In this document: positions 44,827-56,790 of the stretch, in pieces | Numbering within the stretch: position 1 is the stretch's first letter | How the letters are laid out: each line of letters begins with the position of its first letter | Source: Ancistrus triradiatus | Taxonomy: Eukaryota > Chordata > Actinopteri > Siluriformes > Loricariidae | DNA: 64,000 nucleotides | Direction of reading: 5' to 3' | NCBI GenBank assembly: GCA_025084515.1 | Contig: JAJAGP010003147.1 | Span: forward strand, 19,093-83,092 | Notes under the pieces: model-generated | What the model was told of the DNA's origin: nothing | Seen by the model: only the letters and a program-made list of their open reading frames with translations | Database searches by the model: none | Made by a program: the position numbers and the translations under genes

Positions 44827-44834
44827 GCCTGAAG

Positions 44835-45926
44835 ATGCCAATCCTTGTGAAACGTGATGTTTTCTGTTTCATACGCTATGCCATATTGTTGCTGTCTGCC
44901 TTGCTGTTCTTTTATGTTCTTAAGCTCTTGTATTTTTCCTCACCTTCGTTCCAATGTCTGATCCAACAATGTGAACCAGTCAATGCTGCAAACCGCCATG
45001 TCATGGTGCTGGTCTGGCTCTGGCCTTTTAACAAAACCTTTGACCTTGACGTCTGTGGATCCCAGTTCAATATACACGGCTGCCTCTTAACAGCTGACCG
45101 GGATCTGTACACCAAAGCGGATGCTGTCCTGATCCACCACAGAGACATTGCTTTTGATGGGTCCAATTTACCCGAATCTTCGCGGCCACCTCACCAGAAG
45201 TGGATCTGGATGAATTCTGAATCGCCGTCCAACACGGTCCTGATCCCTGGATTGGACAACCTGTTCAACGCCTCGCTGAGTTATCGCAGGGATGCAGATA
45301 TCAGTGTCCCATACGGATGGCTGGTACCGGTTGATGGTGAGCTACAGGAGTTTGTGCCACCAGAAAAGGACAAGCTTGTATGCTGGATAGTTAGCAACTA
45401 CGACCCCAAACACAAGAGAGTGTATTACTACAAGCAGATTCAGAAGTACATCCAGGTTCATGTCTACGGTGACGTCTTCGACATGCACATCTCCGAGGAC
45501 GAGTACAGGGACATCGTCTCGAGTTGTAAATTCTATCTCTCGTTTGAGAACTCCGTGCATAAGGACTACATCACCGAAAAACTGTTTAATGCTCTGGACC
45601 TGGGGGCCGTACCCATCGTGTTCGGTCCCTCCAGACAGAACTACGAGCGCTTCATTCCCAAAGATGCCTTCATCCACGTGAAGGACTTTCCATCCATGAG
45701 AACTCTGGCTAAGTACCTCTTGCTTTTGGACAACGATAATGCCATGTATTACAGGTATTTCAGGTGGAGGAGACATTATCAGGTCAAGACCTCTGTATTT
45801 CCTGCAGAGAACGCCTGCCACGCATGCAATTACATCAGACAAAACACCAAGTATGAGGTGCTGACAGATCTCTATCAGTGGTACTGGGACACAAATGAAG
45901 GATTAGATATACCACAGTTCTACTAA
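44835..45926 (+). CDS. fut9-like: alpha-1,3-fucosyltransferase, FUT9-like (GT10)
   Basis: Golgi type II membrane enzyme that moves fucose from GDP-fucose to the GlcNAc of N-acetyllactosamine (Lewis-x type products). ATG 44835 gives 363 residues, close to FUT9 (359), all in one coding exon, as usual for FUT genes. Short cytosolic tail, one membrane segment at about residues 12-33 (YAILLLSALLFFYVLKLLYF), stem, then the catalytic domain. Key GT10 motifs: LVWLWPFNKTFDL, the donor/acceptor-side WIWMNSESPS, YRRDADISVPYGW, CWIVSNYDPKH, and the GDP-fucose motif SFENSVHKDYITEKLFNAL followed by GAVPIVFGPSRQNYERF. Likely N-glycosylation sites NKTF and NASL. Closest resemblance is to FUT9; the C-terminal extension after WYW (DTNEGLDIPQFY) is unlike mammalian FUT9. 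The acceptor at 44825-44826 puts eight untranslated bases before the ATG. Confidence 0.93.
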   Translation: MPILVKRDVFCFIRYAILLLSALLFFYVLKLLYFSSPSFQCLIQQCEPVNAANRHVMVLVWLWPFNKTFDLDVCGSQFNIHGCLLTADRDLYTKADAVLIHHRDIAFDGSNLPESSRPPHQKWIWMNSESPSNTVLIPGLDNLFNASLSYRRDADISVPYGWLVPVDGELQEFVPPEKDKLVCWIVSNYDPKHKRVYYYKQIQKYIQVHVYGDVFDMHISEDEYRDIVSSCKFYLSFENSVHKDYITEKLFNALDLGAVPIVFGPSRQNYERFIPKDAFIHVKDFPSMRTLAKYLLLLDNDNAMYYRYFRWRRHYQVKTSVFPAENACHACNYIRQNTKYEVLTDLYQWYWDTNEGLDIPQFY

Positions 45927-46181
45927 TGCTACCCAAGCACTTGAGTTAAAGGCTGGGACTTAATACCTAAAGACATAATATAGACATAATACCTAAAAAA
46001 GCAGGGATGGGTGTGCTTATATTAACACTTGAATACCTGAGCACATTGCTTTCATTTACAGCATTTGAGCTAAGGCCCTTAGATAGGGTCACTTGTAGCT
46101 GATGGTTAATACAAGAATAACTGAGACAGTCATTTTGATGGTTTTGAAATTTTGCAATATAATGGGTTTGACATAATATAT

Positions 46182-46368
46182 ATTTACATTTAGCAGACAC
46201 TCTTATCCAGAAGTGACTTATAATTAATATATTCTTACAATCCAAGCAATTGTGGGTAAAGAGTCTTGCTCAAGGACCCAACAATGATAGCTTGGCAGAG
46301 GGGGAAGTTGAACCCTAAACCTACTAATTGAGAGTCTATAACCTTATCTATTAGGCTACCACAGTCCC
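46182..46368 (-). repeat. tRNA-derived SINE, diverged
   Basis: Old copy: tagcagacactcttatccag to accacagtccc, with many substitutions in the head. Confidence 0.7.
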
Positions 46369-46877
46369 ATAGTTGTCAATCTGTGACTTTTATTATATTA
46401 CGGCAAATTTTATCTGCGCATTTATTCAATTAATATTACACGCTGGTAAAGGAACCACAGATCTAGATAGCGATGTCTCCTGGGTTCATGTCAGCTCTTC
46501 ATCTGACTACTTGGACAATGAGAATGATTCCAGCTGGTCTAGATGTTCCAGAATGTTATGGTAGGTTGAGTATATTTTGTTGAACTAATACTGCATGCTT
46601 ATTTTTTTATCAATATATAGAGTGATCAATATATATAAAACGTAATTATTGTCTTTCTGACAATTGTATGACTTATTTTAACATGAGAATTGCATTTTAT
46701 TATTTTGTATTATATAAAAAATAAGCATGCAAATTTCAAACAGTCAAAATGACCGCTATAGCCATTCTAGTAGTTATGGAGTTCTGGGCTTTCAAAAGGT
46801 TCAACAGTAGCAGGTTAGTTGGATTTGAACTCCCATATTTCTCATTAGTAGTTCAGTGCCATAACTACTTTTACATT

Positions 46878-47033
46878 ATTGTTACTTAGCAGATGCCCTT
46901 ATTCAGGGCGACTTGCAATTGATACAATCCAAGCAATTGTGGGTTAAGGACCCAACAGTGGCAGCTTGGCAGAGGTGTGATTTGAACCCTGGCCCTTCTG
47001 GTTCATAGACCAGGAGCTTAACCACTAGGCTAT
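46878..47033 (-). repeat. tRNA-derived SINE, deleted body
   Basis: The tail atgcccttattcagggcgac is followed by a body lacking the ggtcttgctca segment, then a diverged head ending accactaggctat. Confidence 0.7.
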
Positions 47034-47184
47034 CTGTTGTTTAGCTGGCTGTGTATGTTTTTGTTGTTATTTTAGTTTATTTAGTAATATTATTCCAACG
47101 ACAGACACAATGTTATATCAATACAAAAGGTCACATCAAAGCTAGTTATATATAAACACACTCTAACATGCATGAGCAAGCAAG

Positions 47185-47850
47185 AGTACCCGGAGTAAAC
47201 CCATACAGACATGGGGAGGACAGGCAGACTCAACAATCCACTCCACCTGGGATTGTCACTGTGAAGCGAAAGTGCTATCCACTGAGTCATAACTATTAAG
47301 CTACCCTCAGTTTTCTATGTACTCTGATATTTAAATAAGTGGACTATTATTTGAGATACACAGAGGTTAAAGTTACTTTCAAAGACGTTTAATTTATTTT
47401 TGTAAACACAGTGTTAAATTAAAAAACATAATTTAGAGTAACCCACAGTCAAAGTAATGAAGTCATTAAAAGACAGCTCTATTGTCATTCATTCATTCAC
47501 TTTTTTATCTGCTTGATCCTGGACAGGGTCGCAGGAGAGCCAGTGCCTAGCCGGCGGCACAGGGTGCAAGGCAGGAACCACCCTAGACTGGGCGCCGATC
47601 CATCGCAGGGCACATACGCTCACACACTCATATACCCACTGACACACTAGGGGTACTTTAGAGACATCAGTTACCCTCACATGCAAGTCTTTGGACTGTG
47701 GGAGGAAACCGGAGTACCCGGAGTAAACCCACACAGACATGGGGAGGACATGCAGACTCAGAAAGGACCCAAACCAGTCCACCTGAGATCTTGCTGTGAG
47801 GCGACAGTGCTACCCACCGAGCCCCCGTGCCACCCAAGCTCTGTTGTGAT
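47185..47850. repeat. Two copies of the 'gtgggaggaaaccggagtac' fish repeat
   Basis: The longer copy, 47483-47850, runs attcattcattcac, cctggacagggtcgcaggag, ctgtgggaggaaaccgg, acatggggaggacatgcaga and ttgctgtgaggcgacagtgc, a common teleost dispersed repeat. A fragment at 47185-47290 repeats gagtacccggagtaaaccc and acatggggaggacaggcaga. The 97- and 74-codon frames here are by-products. Confidence 0.7.
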
Positions 47851-49390
47851 AGTTCTAGAGACACAGAGGTGCTGGTAAAAACATTTGACATTTGTAATGT
47901 AATTAAATAAAATAATTAAGTTGGTCAGGTCAGGTTTCACACAGGCACAGCTGAAGGGGAATTGGGTCAAGGTGGTCATCCCCCAGTGGTGCAAAAATGA
48001 CAATGAAAAGCAGGGCTAAAAACTTTTTTAAAACAATGTGCAGTATATACTGCTGTTTTAACACAATTTTTAACCCTGCTCCAGTTGTCTGCACTTATAT
48101 TGTGCCGAATGTTATAAGACATGTCAGTCTAACTGTTTCAATCGTGGTCTTCTGTTCAGTTGCATAAAAGATGTAGCATAAAAGTGTAGGTACGCTGATT
48201 TGCACTCTCATCACTTCATGAACTTCATAAATTAGGATTCATAGCTGTGAAGAGTGTAGGCTACTTGTGAAACTACCATCACAATCAGAGCTGCAGATTT
48301 ATACATATAATCATCCATTTGCTATCCGTCACATCTCGTGATTGCATTTACATAAAATTACAGAAATAATACATACTTTTTTCCCCCATACCTTCTTACT
48401 AAGCTATTAATCGATTTAAGTATATAACACTGGCTTGTGTACATAAGGAACACTATTTATCCTTCTGATGAGATATTGACTTATGCCATAGCAGTTGAAA
48501 TACATCAGTTACTGAGATGTTTTGTCTGTACTCCCTCATTTGTACCCATTTGTATGTATTTATTATAACTGCTTGTTTATGTTTATGCAGCTGCTAGACT
48601 AATGACTGTTACTGATCAGTAGTGAATGTTATTGCTTGTGAGGACAAGTATATCACATAAGCTGTTGAGATTGAAGGCTGGCACATATTGTGTTCTAATA
48701 CCTGCAGTCAAAACAAATGAATAAATACATGCAAATGATTCAGAAAGCTGGGAATTAAAACGCTGTGTCATGTGTCTTTGAGGCGGTGCATAATCAGGTG
48801 CGAAAAGACTTTCTGCGGAGTTTCTTGTGTTAGCCTCTTTTCATCCGAAAATTGACAAAGTATGTCATATGATCCGGGGCAGAGGCGTTACTAGGACGCC
48901 ATCTTTGGGTGAGCATTTGAATTATTTGGGTGGGCAACAACAGAACGCTGCATTTCCTAAATAGGGTATATAAACAAGGGTGTCATTCTGAGAAGAGGGC
49001 AAAAGGAATACACAGTCAGTTTTATAGAACAATAGGCCTACCACTCGAATACAGTCTGTTTCTAGCTATTCCTTTCCAACCTTACCAACACCGAGTTCAC
49101 TGTCTGTTCTAGGTATTACTCTGAATCCAACAACATTCCAGTATGCTTGCAAGATTTATAACATACCACTACTATACTGTACTTTATGTTTGTCCTTTCC
49201 ATATTATTTTGCTTTTAATATTGAGGTTACGTTACTGCTTTTACTTGTAGTACACGTTCGTTTATTTGCTCTAGCTTTGTGATGTGTAATCAACAGTGGT
49301 ACCAAGTAGACCTGTTTTAATCTGTTTATAGCCATATGTGAACAGAAAAAAAGTTTATGACCGCTTAAATGTCAGAACCAGAACGAGCTA
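47850..49390. other. Intergenic, no gene seen
   Basis: AT-rich sequence without coding signal. Near 48881 ggcagaggcgttactaggac and near 50190 gctaccccaaagacacaccc could be the ends of an old hAT-like element enclosing 49396-49680, but the match is weak. Confidence 0.3.
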
Positions 49391-49395
49391 TTCAA

Positions 49396-49680
49396 CCCAG
49401 GAAAAAATGTGCTGTGAATTTTCATAGTAAAACTGTGAATTGCTTGACAGTTTTAATGTGAACTTTCACAGTTTGACCATGAAGTTCACAGTTCTACTAT
49501 GAATTTTTGATGGTAATTTGGCAACTTCATGCTTCTACTGTCAAATCTCATGGTACAACTGTAAACATGGTTGACTATGAACTGACCATGAATTATTTCA
49601 CAGTTGTACCATGTATTTTGGTGGTAATTTGGCCACTTCATGGTTCTACTGTCAAATTTCACAGTACATTTTTTCCTGGG
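49396..49680. mobile_element. 285-bp MITE with CCCAGGAAAAAATGT ends
   Basis: Left cccaggaaaaaatgtgctg and right cagtacattttttcctggg are inverted. The interior is built from many short repeats of the type cacagttctac / catggtacaactgt in both directions, so the single strand could fold extensively. Confidence 0.8.
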
Positions 49681-50214
49681 AATGTTCATTTATTTGCCTA
49701 AATGAATGAATTAACACCCAGCCAATAACACAATTTAAAAGTGACACGTTATATGAGGTGATACAATATTTACATTATAGTTGCACAATTGATTTGACCT
49801 ACTTGCTCAATACATTATGTAATGCGAATACAGTATGTCATTTATTACAAACATCCTTACACTGGCTTGTCCGTTACTGACTAGAACCCAAATTAATCTT
49901 TACCAGACACAGAGTGCACTAAAAGTAGCGTAGGTAACCATTAACTCAAAGCTCATATAGTGCACCTACGTAGGGAGTAGGAAGTCATTTGAGGTAGAGC
50001 CTTATCTCCACATTTTTTCAACAACTGTGTTTAATCGCGTTCTGTAGATATTTCCAAGCAATATATATTTGATGACCAATAACAAATTTACAAGAAACTA
50101 TGAACGCTATGAAAAAATGGCTATAATGGTGATTTTCAGTCTTCATTGGGTCGGCAGGTCATTCCTCTGGGTGGGCAGTGAACCAACCCCAGCTACCCCA
50201 AAGACACACCCCTG

Positions 50215-51820
50215 TTTGTACATAGTGCAGAGTTGTACCTAATTTATTAGGTATACCTACACTGTAATGCTGTTATCCATTTGTACATTGGTATGGAACT
50301 CATAAGGTCTAGCTAACTGACCAGCATCCCAAACAACATGCCAGACTTTGAGCTGTGTTATCAATATCGTATGGCTATTTTACTATTTAAGTTGAATTTG
50401 TTTGTGTATGTGTCCATACTCACTCTATCTCATTTGCTGTTTTGCATAATGCATCAGCTCCCCACCCCAATCTACCAAATGAAATGAACCACTGTAGGAC
50501 TACTGCTGATATTATTTTTAATGGTGCATCATGCGTATTAGTGTGGAGTTGTCCCCTTTGCTGCTACAACAACTTTCATTGTTTTGAAACTTGCAATGAA
50601 TTTTTGTAACAGGACTGCCAGTTCGTGCATGATGTTGAAAAATAAGCATTGAATCACAGCTGGCATTCCACTTCATCTCATAGTTAATGAAAGAAGCGGC
50701 ATTGACACTTTGTGCCTGACACACTAGTACCTGGTGAGTGGGATAGTGGTCCTCGGTGGGCTTTTCACCAGGGCTTAAATGTGTGCCTCTGACCTGAGTT
50801 CAGGTACCTCTGCATTACAAAAACGTAAAGGAGAATAAGGCTGAATGTAAAATGACTCTCTGCTCAATATGTAGTGCACTATATGCAGCTAGGAAAAATG
50901 GAATTTGCAGTCCTTTATAGTGCACTACATAGCAAATAGGAAGCCATTTGGATTAACCATAGAGTTACTTACATATTTTAGAATAACAGAATGAGTTTTT
51001 GAGTGCTTTTAATTTTCATTGGCTAGCTAAAAAGTCTGCCAAATGTTTTTGGAAGCTACACTTAACTGGCATCTGATCCATTTTGGCAGTCTAGTACATG
51101 GTAGAGAAAGTACTTCAAAAGCCATGAGTATGACAGAGAACAGGCTGCGGATGCACTATGGACTCTTCGTAATGAAGATGATAGCTCGCCAAGTGGCGGT
51201 AAGTTGGCAAATGTAATTTTCTTGTACAGGTAAGTGCCTTTTATTGACCGCATTACATTCTGTGAAACAGGTCGTTGATCGAAATGGACGTTGACCAGGC
51301 ATTTACCATAGTCATATAATCTTTTTTATACTACGTATGCTACTGTAATGTAAATATAAATGCCATTTTCACAAGCAAACCGTGTGCAAACAACATGTAA
51401 ATGCATCAGAGATACCTCTGAAAACATGAGTGGATCGTGTACAGCATCACACAGCATCAGCCTAAACTGTTATACATATACATAGAGTCATATCTAATCA
51501 GTAGCTGAGTGTATAAAAACATAATAATGTACAGTACAGTCTACTGACTTTCCTACATCATTTTGTCTTCCTAGCAAAACATTTTTTCAAACATTTTTAA
51601 AAAATCTTTTTCTGATCAGGGGCACCAGTGCTGGTCTCCACAGAACACAGGGCACAAGGGTATTCCTAGATGCCAGTTCATCGCAGGGGTCACTGTTGAT
51701 ATTCTGACTGCCCACATTCCTCATGCACCACCAGTTTTGGTAGTGTTCAATGACCAAGCCGGCTGGGGACACCGGGACCACTGCACCACCCGAGTACCCA
51801 TAAATAACTGTATAGATTAA
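50215..51820. other. Intergenic with scattered repeat pieces
   Basis: 50500-50760 (gtgcatcatgcg, tgctacaacaactttc, ctggcattccacttc) resembles the element nested at 52070-52512. Phrases tatagtgcactacatagcaa at 50918-50937 recall the arrays near 35110-36110. 51600-51800 resembles a dispersed low-copy repeat. No gene. Confidence 0.4.
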
Positions 51821-51825
51821 ATACA

Positions 51826-52692
51826 CAGTGGTGCTTGACAGTTTGTGACCCTGTTAGAAATTCCTGTATTTCTGAGTAAATATGACCTAAAGCATCATTT
51901 TACAACAGTTCTAAATGTAGATGAAAAAAAAAATTAAGCAAATGAGACAAAATATTATACTTTATAATATTATTTATTGGAGGAAATGATCCAATATTAC
52001 GTACCTAACATTACACAATATTACGTAATTAACTGTTAAACCTAAAGGTTCACAAATGTTTTCCACAGATATGCTGTATAGATAAAAGTTTGCTGACACC
52101 CCAACAATTACATCCAATACCTGGGTATTTGCTCTCCACCTTTGCTGCTACAACAGCCTTTGTCAAAGAGCTCTCCACTGCATTTTGGAACATGACTTTG
52201 AGGTCGACTTCTAAGGTTAGACAATAAGCCCTGGCTCACTTTTGGCATTCCAGTGCACTTTCAAGGTGCTGTCTAAGCCAGCCAAGTTCTCAATCAAAGC
52301 TGGCAAACCAATTCTCTATGGACTTTGTTTATGGACAGCAGGGCAGAAAGCTGACGAACTGAATTGTATAAATGTGCCATATCGAGAGTCACTCTGTATC
52401 AGTACAACCCATTCTACTGCCACTGTTTGTCTATGGAGAATACAGATGTATGCTTTATATTATGAATGTTTGACAAGTGAAAGGGGTGTCCACAGACATT
52501 TGTCTGTAAAGTGTATGTAATAATGGATCATTTTCCTCAATAAATAAATTAACATGTATGATATTTTTGCCTCATTTATTTAATTGGGCTCTCTTTATCT
52601 GCTGTTAGGTCTTGTGTGAAAGTCTGGTGATGTTCTAGGTTATGCAGACATACAGAAATGTGTAATTGGTTCACAAAGTTTAGGCACTACTG
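51826..52692. mobile_element. Tc1-like family A shell with a second element inside
   Basis: Outer ends cagtggtgcttgacagtt (51826) and taggcactactg (52692) with the family A inverted arms. The transposase is replaced by 52070-52512, which starts agtttgctgacacccc and ends ggggtgtccacagacattt, itself an inverted pair of termini. Confidence 0.7.
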
Positions 52693-52776
52693 TATGTATA
52701 TGCAACAATGAACACACAAAAAGCAATGATAATGCAAAATGTTTGAAATATCTGGTGATTATATACTATATACTTA

Positions 52777-54270
52777 CAGTGGTGCTTGAACGTTTGTGAA
52801 CCCTTTAGAATTTTCTGTATTTCTGCGTAAATATGACCTAAAACATCATCAGATTTTCACACAAGTCCTAAAAGTAGATAAAGAGAACCCAGTTAAACAA
52901 ATGAGACAACAATATTATACTTGGTCATTTATTTATTGAGGAAAATGATCCAATATTATATTAGTGAGTGGCAAAAGTATGTAAACCTTTGCTTTCAGTA
53001 TCTGGTGTGACCCCCCTGTGCATCAATAACTGCAGCTAAACGTTTCCTGTAACTGTTGATCAGTCCTGCACACCGGCTTGGAGGAATTTTAGCCCATTCC
53101 TCCGTACAGAACAGCTTCAGCTCTGGGATGTTGGTGGGTTTTCCTCACATTAGCTGCTCGCTTTCAGGTCCTTCCACAACATTTCCATTGGATTAAGGTC
53201 AGGACTTTGACTTGGCCATTCCAAAACATGAACTTTATTCTTCTGTAACCATTCTTTGGTAGAACATCTTGTGTGCTTTAGGTCGTTGTCTTGCTGCATG
53301 GCCCACCTTCTCTTGAGATTCAGTTCATGGACAGATGTCCTGACATTTCCCTTTAGAATTCTCTGATATAATTCAGAATTCATTGTTCCATCAATGATGG
53401 CAAGCCGTCCTGGCCCAGATGCAGCAAAACAGGCCCAAAACCATGATACTACCACCACCATGTTTCAGAGATGGGATAAGGTTCTTATGCTGGGAATGCA
53501 GTGTTGTCCCCTTTCTCCAAACATAACGCTTTTCTTTAAACCATAAAGTTCTATTTTGGTCGCATTCGTCCACAAAACATTCTTCCAATAGCCTTCTGGC
53601 TCGTCCACGTGATCTTTAGCAAACTGCAGACGAGCAGCAATGTTCTTTTTGGAGAGCAGTGGCTTTTCTCCTTGCAACCCTGCCATGCATACCATTGTTT
53701 GTTTCAGTGTTCTTCTGATGGTGGACTCATGAACATTAAAATTAGACAATGTGAGAGAGGCCTTCAGGTGCTTTAGAAGTTATCCTGGGCTCCTTTGTGA
53801 CCTCTCCAACTATTACACACCTTGCCCTTGGAAAAGGTTTTGTAAACCTTTTCCAGCTTGATGAGCATCAACAACTCTTTTTCTGAGGTCCTCAGAAATC
53901 TCCTTTGTTTGTGCCATGATACACTTCCACAAACATGTGTTGTGAAGAGCAGACTTTGATAGATCCCTGTTCTTTAAATAAAACAGGTGCCCACTCACAA
54001 CTGATTGTCATCCCATTGATTGAAAACATCTGACGCTAATTTCACCTTCAAATTAACTGCTAACCCTAGAGGTTCACATACTTTTGCCTCTCTCTAATAT
54101 GTAATATTTGATCATTTTCCTCAATGAATAAACGACCAAGTATAATATTTTTGTCTTATTTGTTTAAATGGGTTCTCTTTATCTACTTTTAGGACTGATG
54201 ATGTTTTAGGTCATATTTATGCAGAAATATAGAACATTCTAAAGGGTTCACAAACTTTCAAGCACCACTG
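52777..54270 (-). mobile_element. Tc1-like family A, full length
   Basis: 1494 bp, ends cagtggtgcttgaacgttt and tcaagcaccactg, flanked by TA on both sides. Minus-strand transposase runs from about 53919 (MAQTKEISEDLRKRVVDAHQ) through NFNVHESTIRRTLKQ and WKNVLWTNATKIELYG to QQDNDLKHTRCSTKEW and SQSPDLNPMEMLWKDLK at about 53170. The first catalytic Asp is replaced (TDET to TNAT) and several frameshifts are present, so it is inactive. Confidence 0.92.
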
Positions 54271-54409
54271 TATATACTGTAGACTTCTAGATTCAATACT
54301 AAATGTATACACCCTTATGCAGAGCTAGGGCACCATTTGTCTAATGAAATATTTTTATTATTTATCATATAGTTAACCTCTGCAGGGAACAGCTTAAATA
54401 TAAATAAAG

Positions 54410-54410
<1 letters not shown>

Positions 54411-54448
<38 letters not shown>

Positions 54449-54449
54449 G
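54411..54449. repeat. (TTA)n microsatellite
   Basis: About 13 attatt units. Confidence 0.92.
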
Positions 54450-54779
54450 TTACTATTGCAAAGTCATGTGAAGAGATGGCCAAACACATGTGCATGCCAA
54501 ATTTTATGTTTCTTTCTTTCTCCTTATTTCTTTGCAGTAATGGGATATATTGTATTTAATATTTTAAGATATTTAAGATTTGAACTTTTCATTTAGTAAA
54601 TTAACAAAAAATTATTTCACCAGGGTAGCCCAAACTTCATAGATTCTTTTTGTTCATATTTAAATTTAAATTGTTATGAAACTGCGCACGTAAAATTGTA
54701 TTAATGCAAATAATTTAGAACATTCATTGTGTTCTGAAAAATCAAACATATAATTATATATACATGAAAAATGAAGCAG

Positions 54780-56145
54780 ATAAGAAAAACAAGCTTTACC
54801 TTACAGAGCTCCCTAATTTGGTCCACTATAAATAATAGCTAGTGCTGTTTGATTGTCTAGTGTCTATTAAACACACCTAGTAAAGGATCAGAACATCTAA
54901 TGAAAGAGAAGTGACCAGCTGGTGGAGCTGTGGTCCCGCTCACACTGGTTCACTCTGTGCTGAATTTACAGTCTGTTTGAACACCGGGGGAAATCTGCGT
55001 TTATTACACTTCAACATGCGAGCTTGAGAAATAACACTGGCAGCATGGCTGGTGGAAAGGCAAAAAAAGAAAAGAAAGGCAAATGTTTCTGTCCTAATTC
55101 GAGCGCATGAACAGCATGTGGAGCGTAATGTGTGCACGCGCTTCCCCAATTAGCCACAGCAGCCATATGGCAATGATGAGTTAAGAAAGCAGCGCATCAT
55201 ACGACAGCCAAACTGCTGCTTTAAGGAGCTGACTTCGCCAAATGAATACGCTTTCTTTCTTCAGTCGTGATCTATAGGCTTTAGGTTTACCGGTGACATG
55301 TCCACGTCCAGCCATGGTGTACACAGATTTATGCTTGCCTACACTTTCTCGTTCAAAACGCAATCGTTTAATTCCTTCATCGTACCCCTTTCCTTTTTGC
55401 TCTTTGTCACTGTCACTGTTTCCCTTCTCCCTCTCTCCTTGCCGTTCTGTAATGTCACGGCTCAGCGCTGAATGTCACCAAATTGATGGAGGGGAAAAAA
55501 CAGAGGACCGGGCCCGACAAGGGAAACAAATTGGCAGGAGGGAACGCCTGTACTGTATATGCCAGTGTGCGACTGTACTTGAAGCCAGACACACTCTCCT
55601 GTGGGTGCCATACCAAGGTGCAAACGGTCCCCAGTGCTGCAGTGTGTGGAGTCTCCCCACCCTTATGGAAAATACAAAGCACCAACAACACCTATTGGTG
55701 TCACCCCGTGCTGTCACAGAAGGTGCAGGCACCTTACATTTATTATGGAACTCAGCACTGGTGAAAACACGCATTGATTTGGTGCGGTGACCGGAGCACA
55801 AAGGAAGTAGATGAGATTATAGAATTACCCAATCATTTCCAGACGTAAGTGTTTGTCACTTAGCACGGTCGATGGCTTCGACTCAGTTAATGCAGGCAAG
55901 ATGCATGATGGTACGGTTAACTGCCAATGTGTTCTACAAGCCTTACATGGATTCAGGCCTGGCGCCTAACTAATGAGTGGGGCATCTGCAAACCACAGGG
56001 TGGCAGCATATTTACGTGACCAGATAAGACAGAAGAATAAACCAGTGGTTTAAGACTACATTTTTAAAAACATAGATGTGGAGAATACCATTCTAATGTT
56101 AGAACCACTGCTTAATTTGTAAATTACGAGGGGGCTGGAGCTTAA
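54780..56145. other. Intergenic, GC-richer unique sequence
   Basis: From about 54900 to 55800 the sequence is less AT-rich than its surroundings and free of recognisable repeats. A 165-codon frame (55293-55790, +) and overlapping minus frames exist, but they lack domain features and splice-bounded structure. Possibly regulatory. Confidence 0.35.
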
Positions 56146-56150
56146 CACCT

Positions 56151-56342
56151 ACATTTACAGCATTTAGCAGACGCCCTTATCCAGAGCGACTTACAATTGG
56201 TACAGTCTTACAATCCAAGCAATTGTGGGTTAAGGGCCTTGCTCAAGGACCCAACAGTGGCAGCTTGGCAGAGGTGGGATTTGAACCCTGGACCTTCTGG
56301 TCCAGAGTCCAGTAACTTAACCATTAGGCTACCACAGTCCCC
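56151..56342 (-). repeat. tRNA-derived SINE, full length
   Basis: Clean copy from acatttacagcatttagcag to accacagtcccc, the best-preserved minus-strand copy in the window. Confidence 0.9.
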
Positions 56343-56484
56343 AACAGCTTAACGACAGCGACGTGGGTGATGTTAGTAATTGGAGGTGCAGGTTTATCTC
56401 ACCCTTTCAGCGGTCCTACCGAGGCTTACTGCGCATGCCCACATCAGTGCTGCATCAAGTTTCACATGTTCCTTGGAATTAGGG

Positions 56485-56790
56485 CTGTCCTAAAAAAAAA
56501 AAATCGATACAGCCATATATCGCAATATTTATTTCCGTGATATACTACATCGATTTTAAGATCAAAATATCGATTTTTTAAAGGAAGAATTTATAAAAGG
56601 GACTGTAAACTACAGTCTCCGCTCCTGCAGATGCCGCATTACAGTGTTTTGACTCAATTTGTCCACTATACTGTATTTCAGCTGTGTTTATATTTTTGGA
56701 ATATTGCAATACATCACAGTATGCATCGTATCGCAACGTATCGTGACCCGTGTATCATGACGTCCTTTCCAGTACCCACCTCTACTTGGA
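56485..56790. repeat. Dispersed 'agggctgt ... cgtatcgtgac' repeat
   Basis: Related to 3512-3770: agggctgtcctaaa, aatcgatacagccatatatc, atcgtatcgcaacgtatcgt, and cagtacccacctctac. Confidence 0.4.

Noticed and set aside
44817..44834. Earlier start for the fucosyltransferase at 44817
   Set aside because: The codon there is TTG, and the bases 44817-44826 form a splice acceptor; ATG 44835 is the first ATG after it.
45342..45842. 166-codon minus-strand frame over the fucosyltransferase
   Set aside because: Antisense shadow of a conserved GT10 coding exon.
55293..55790. 165-codon plus-strand frame
   Set aside because: Low-complexity composition (Ser/Phe/Pro rich), competing frames on both strands, no domain and no splice context.
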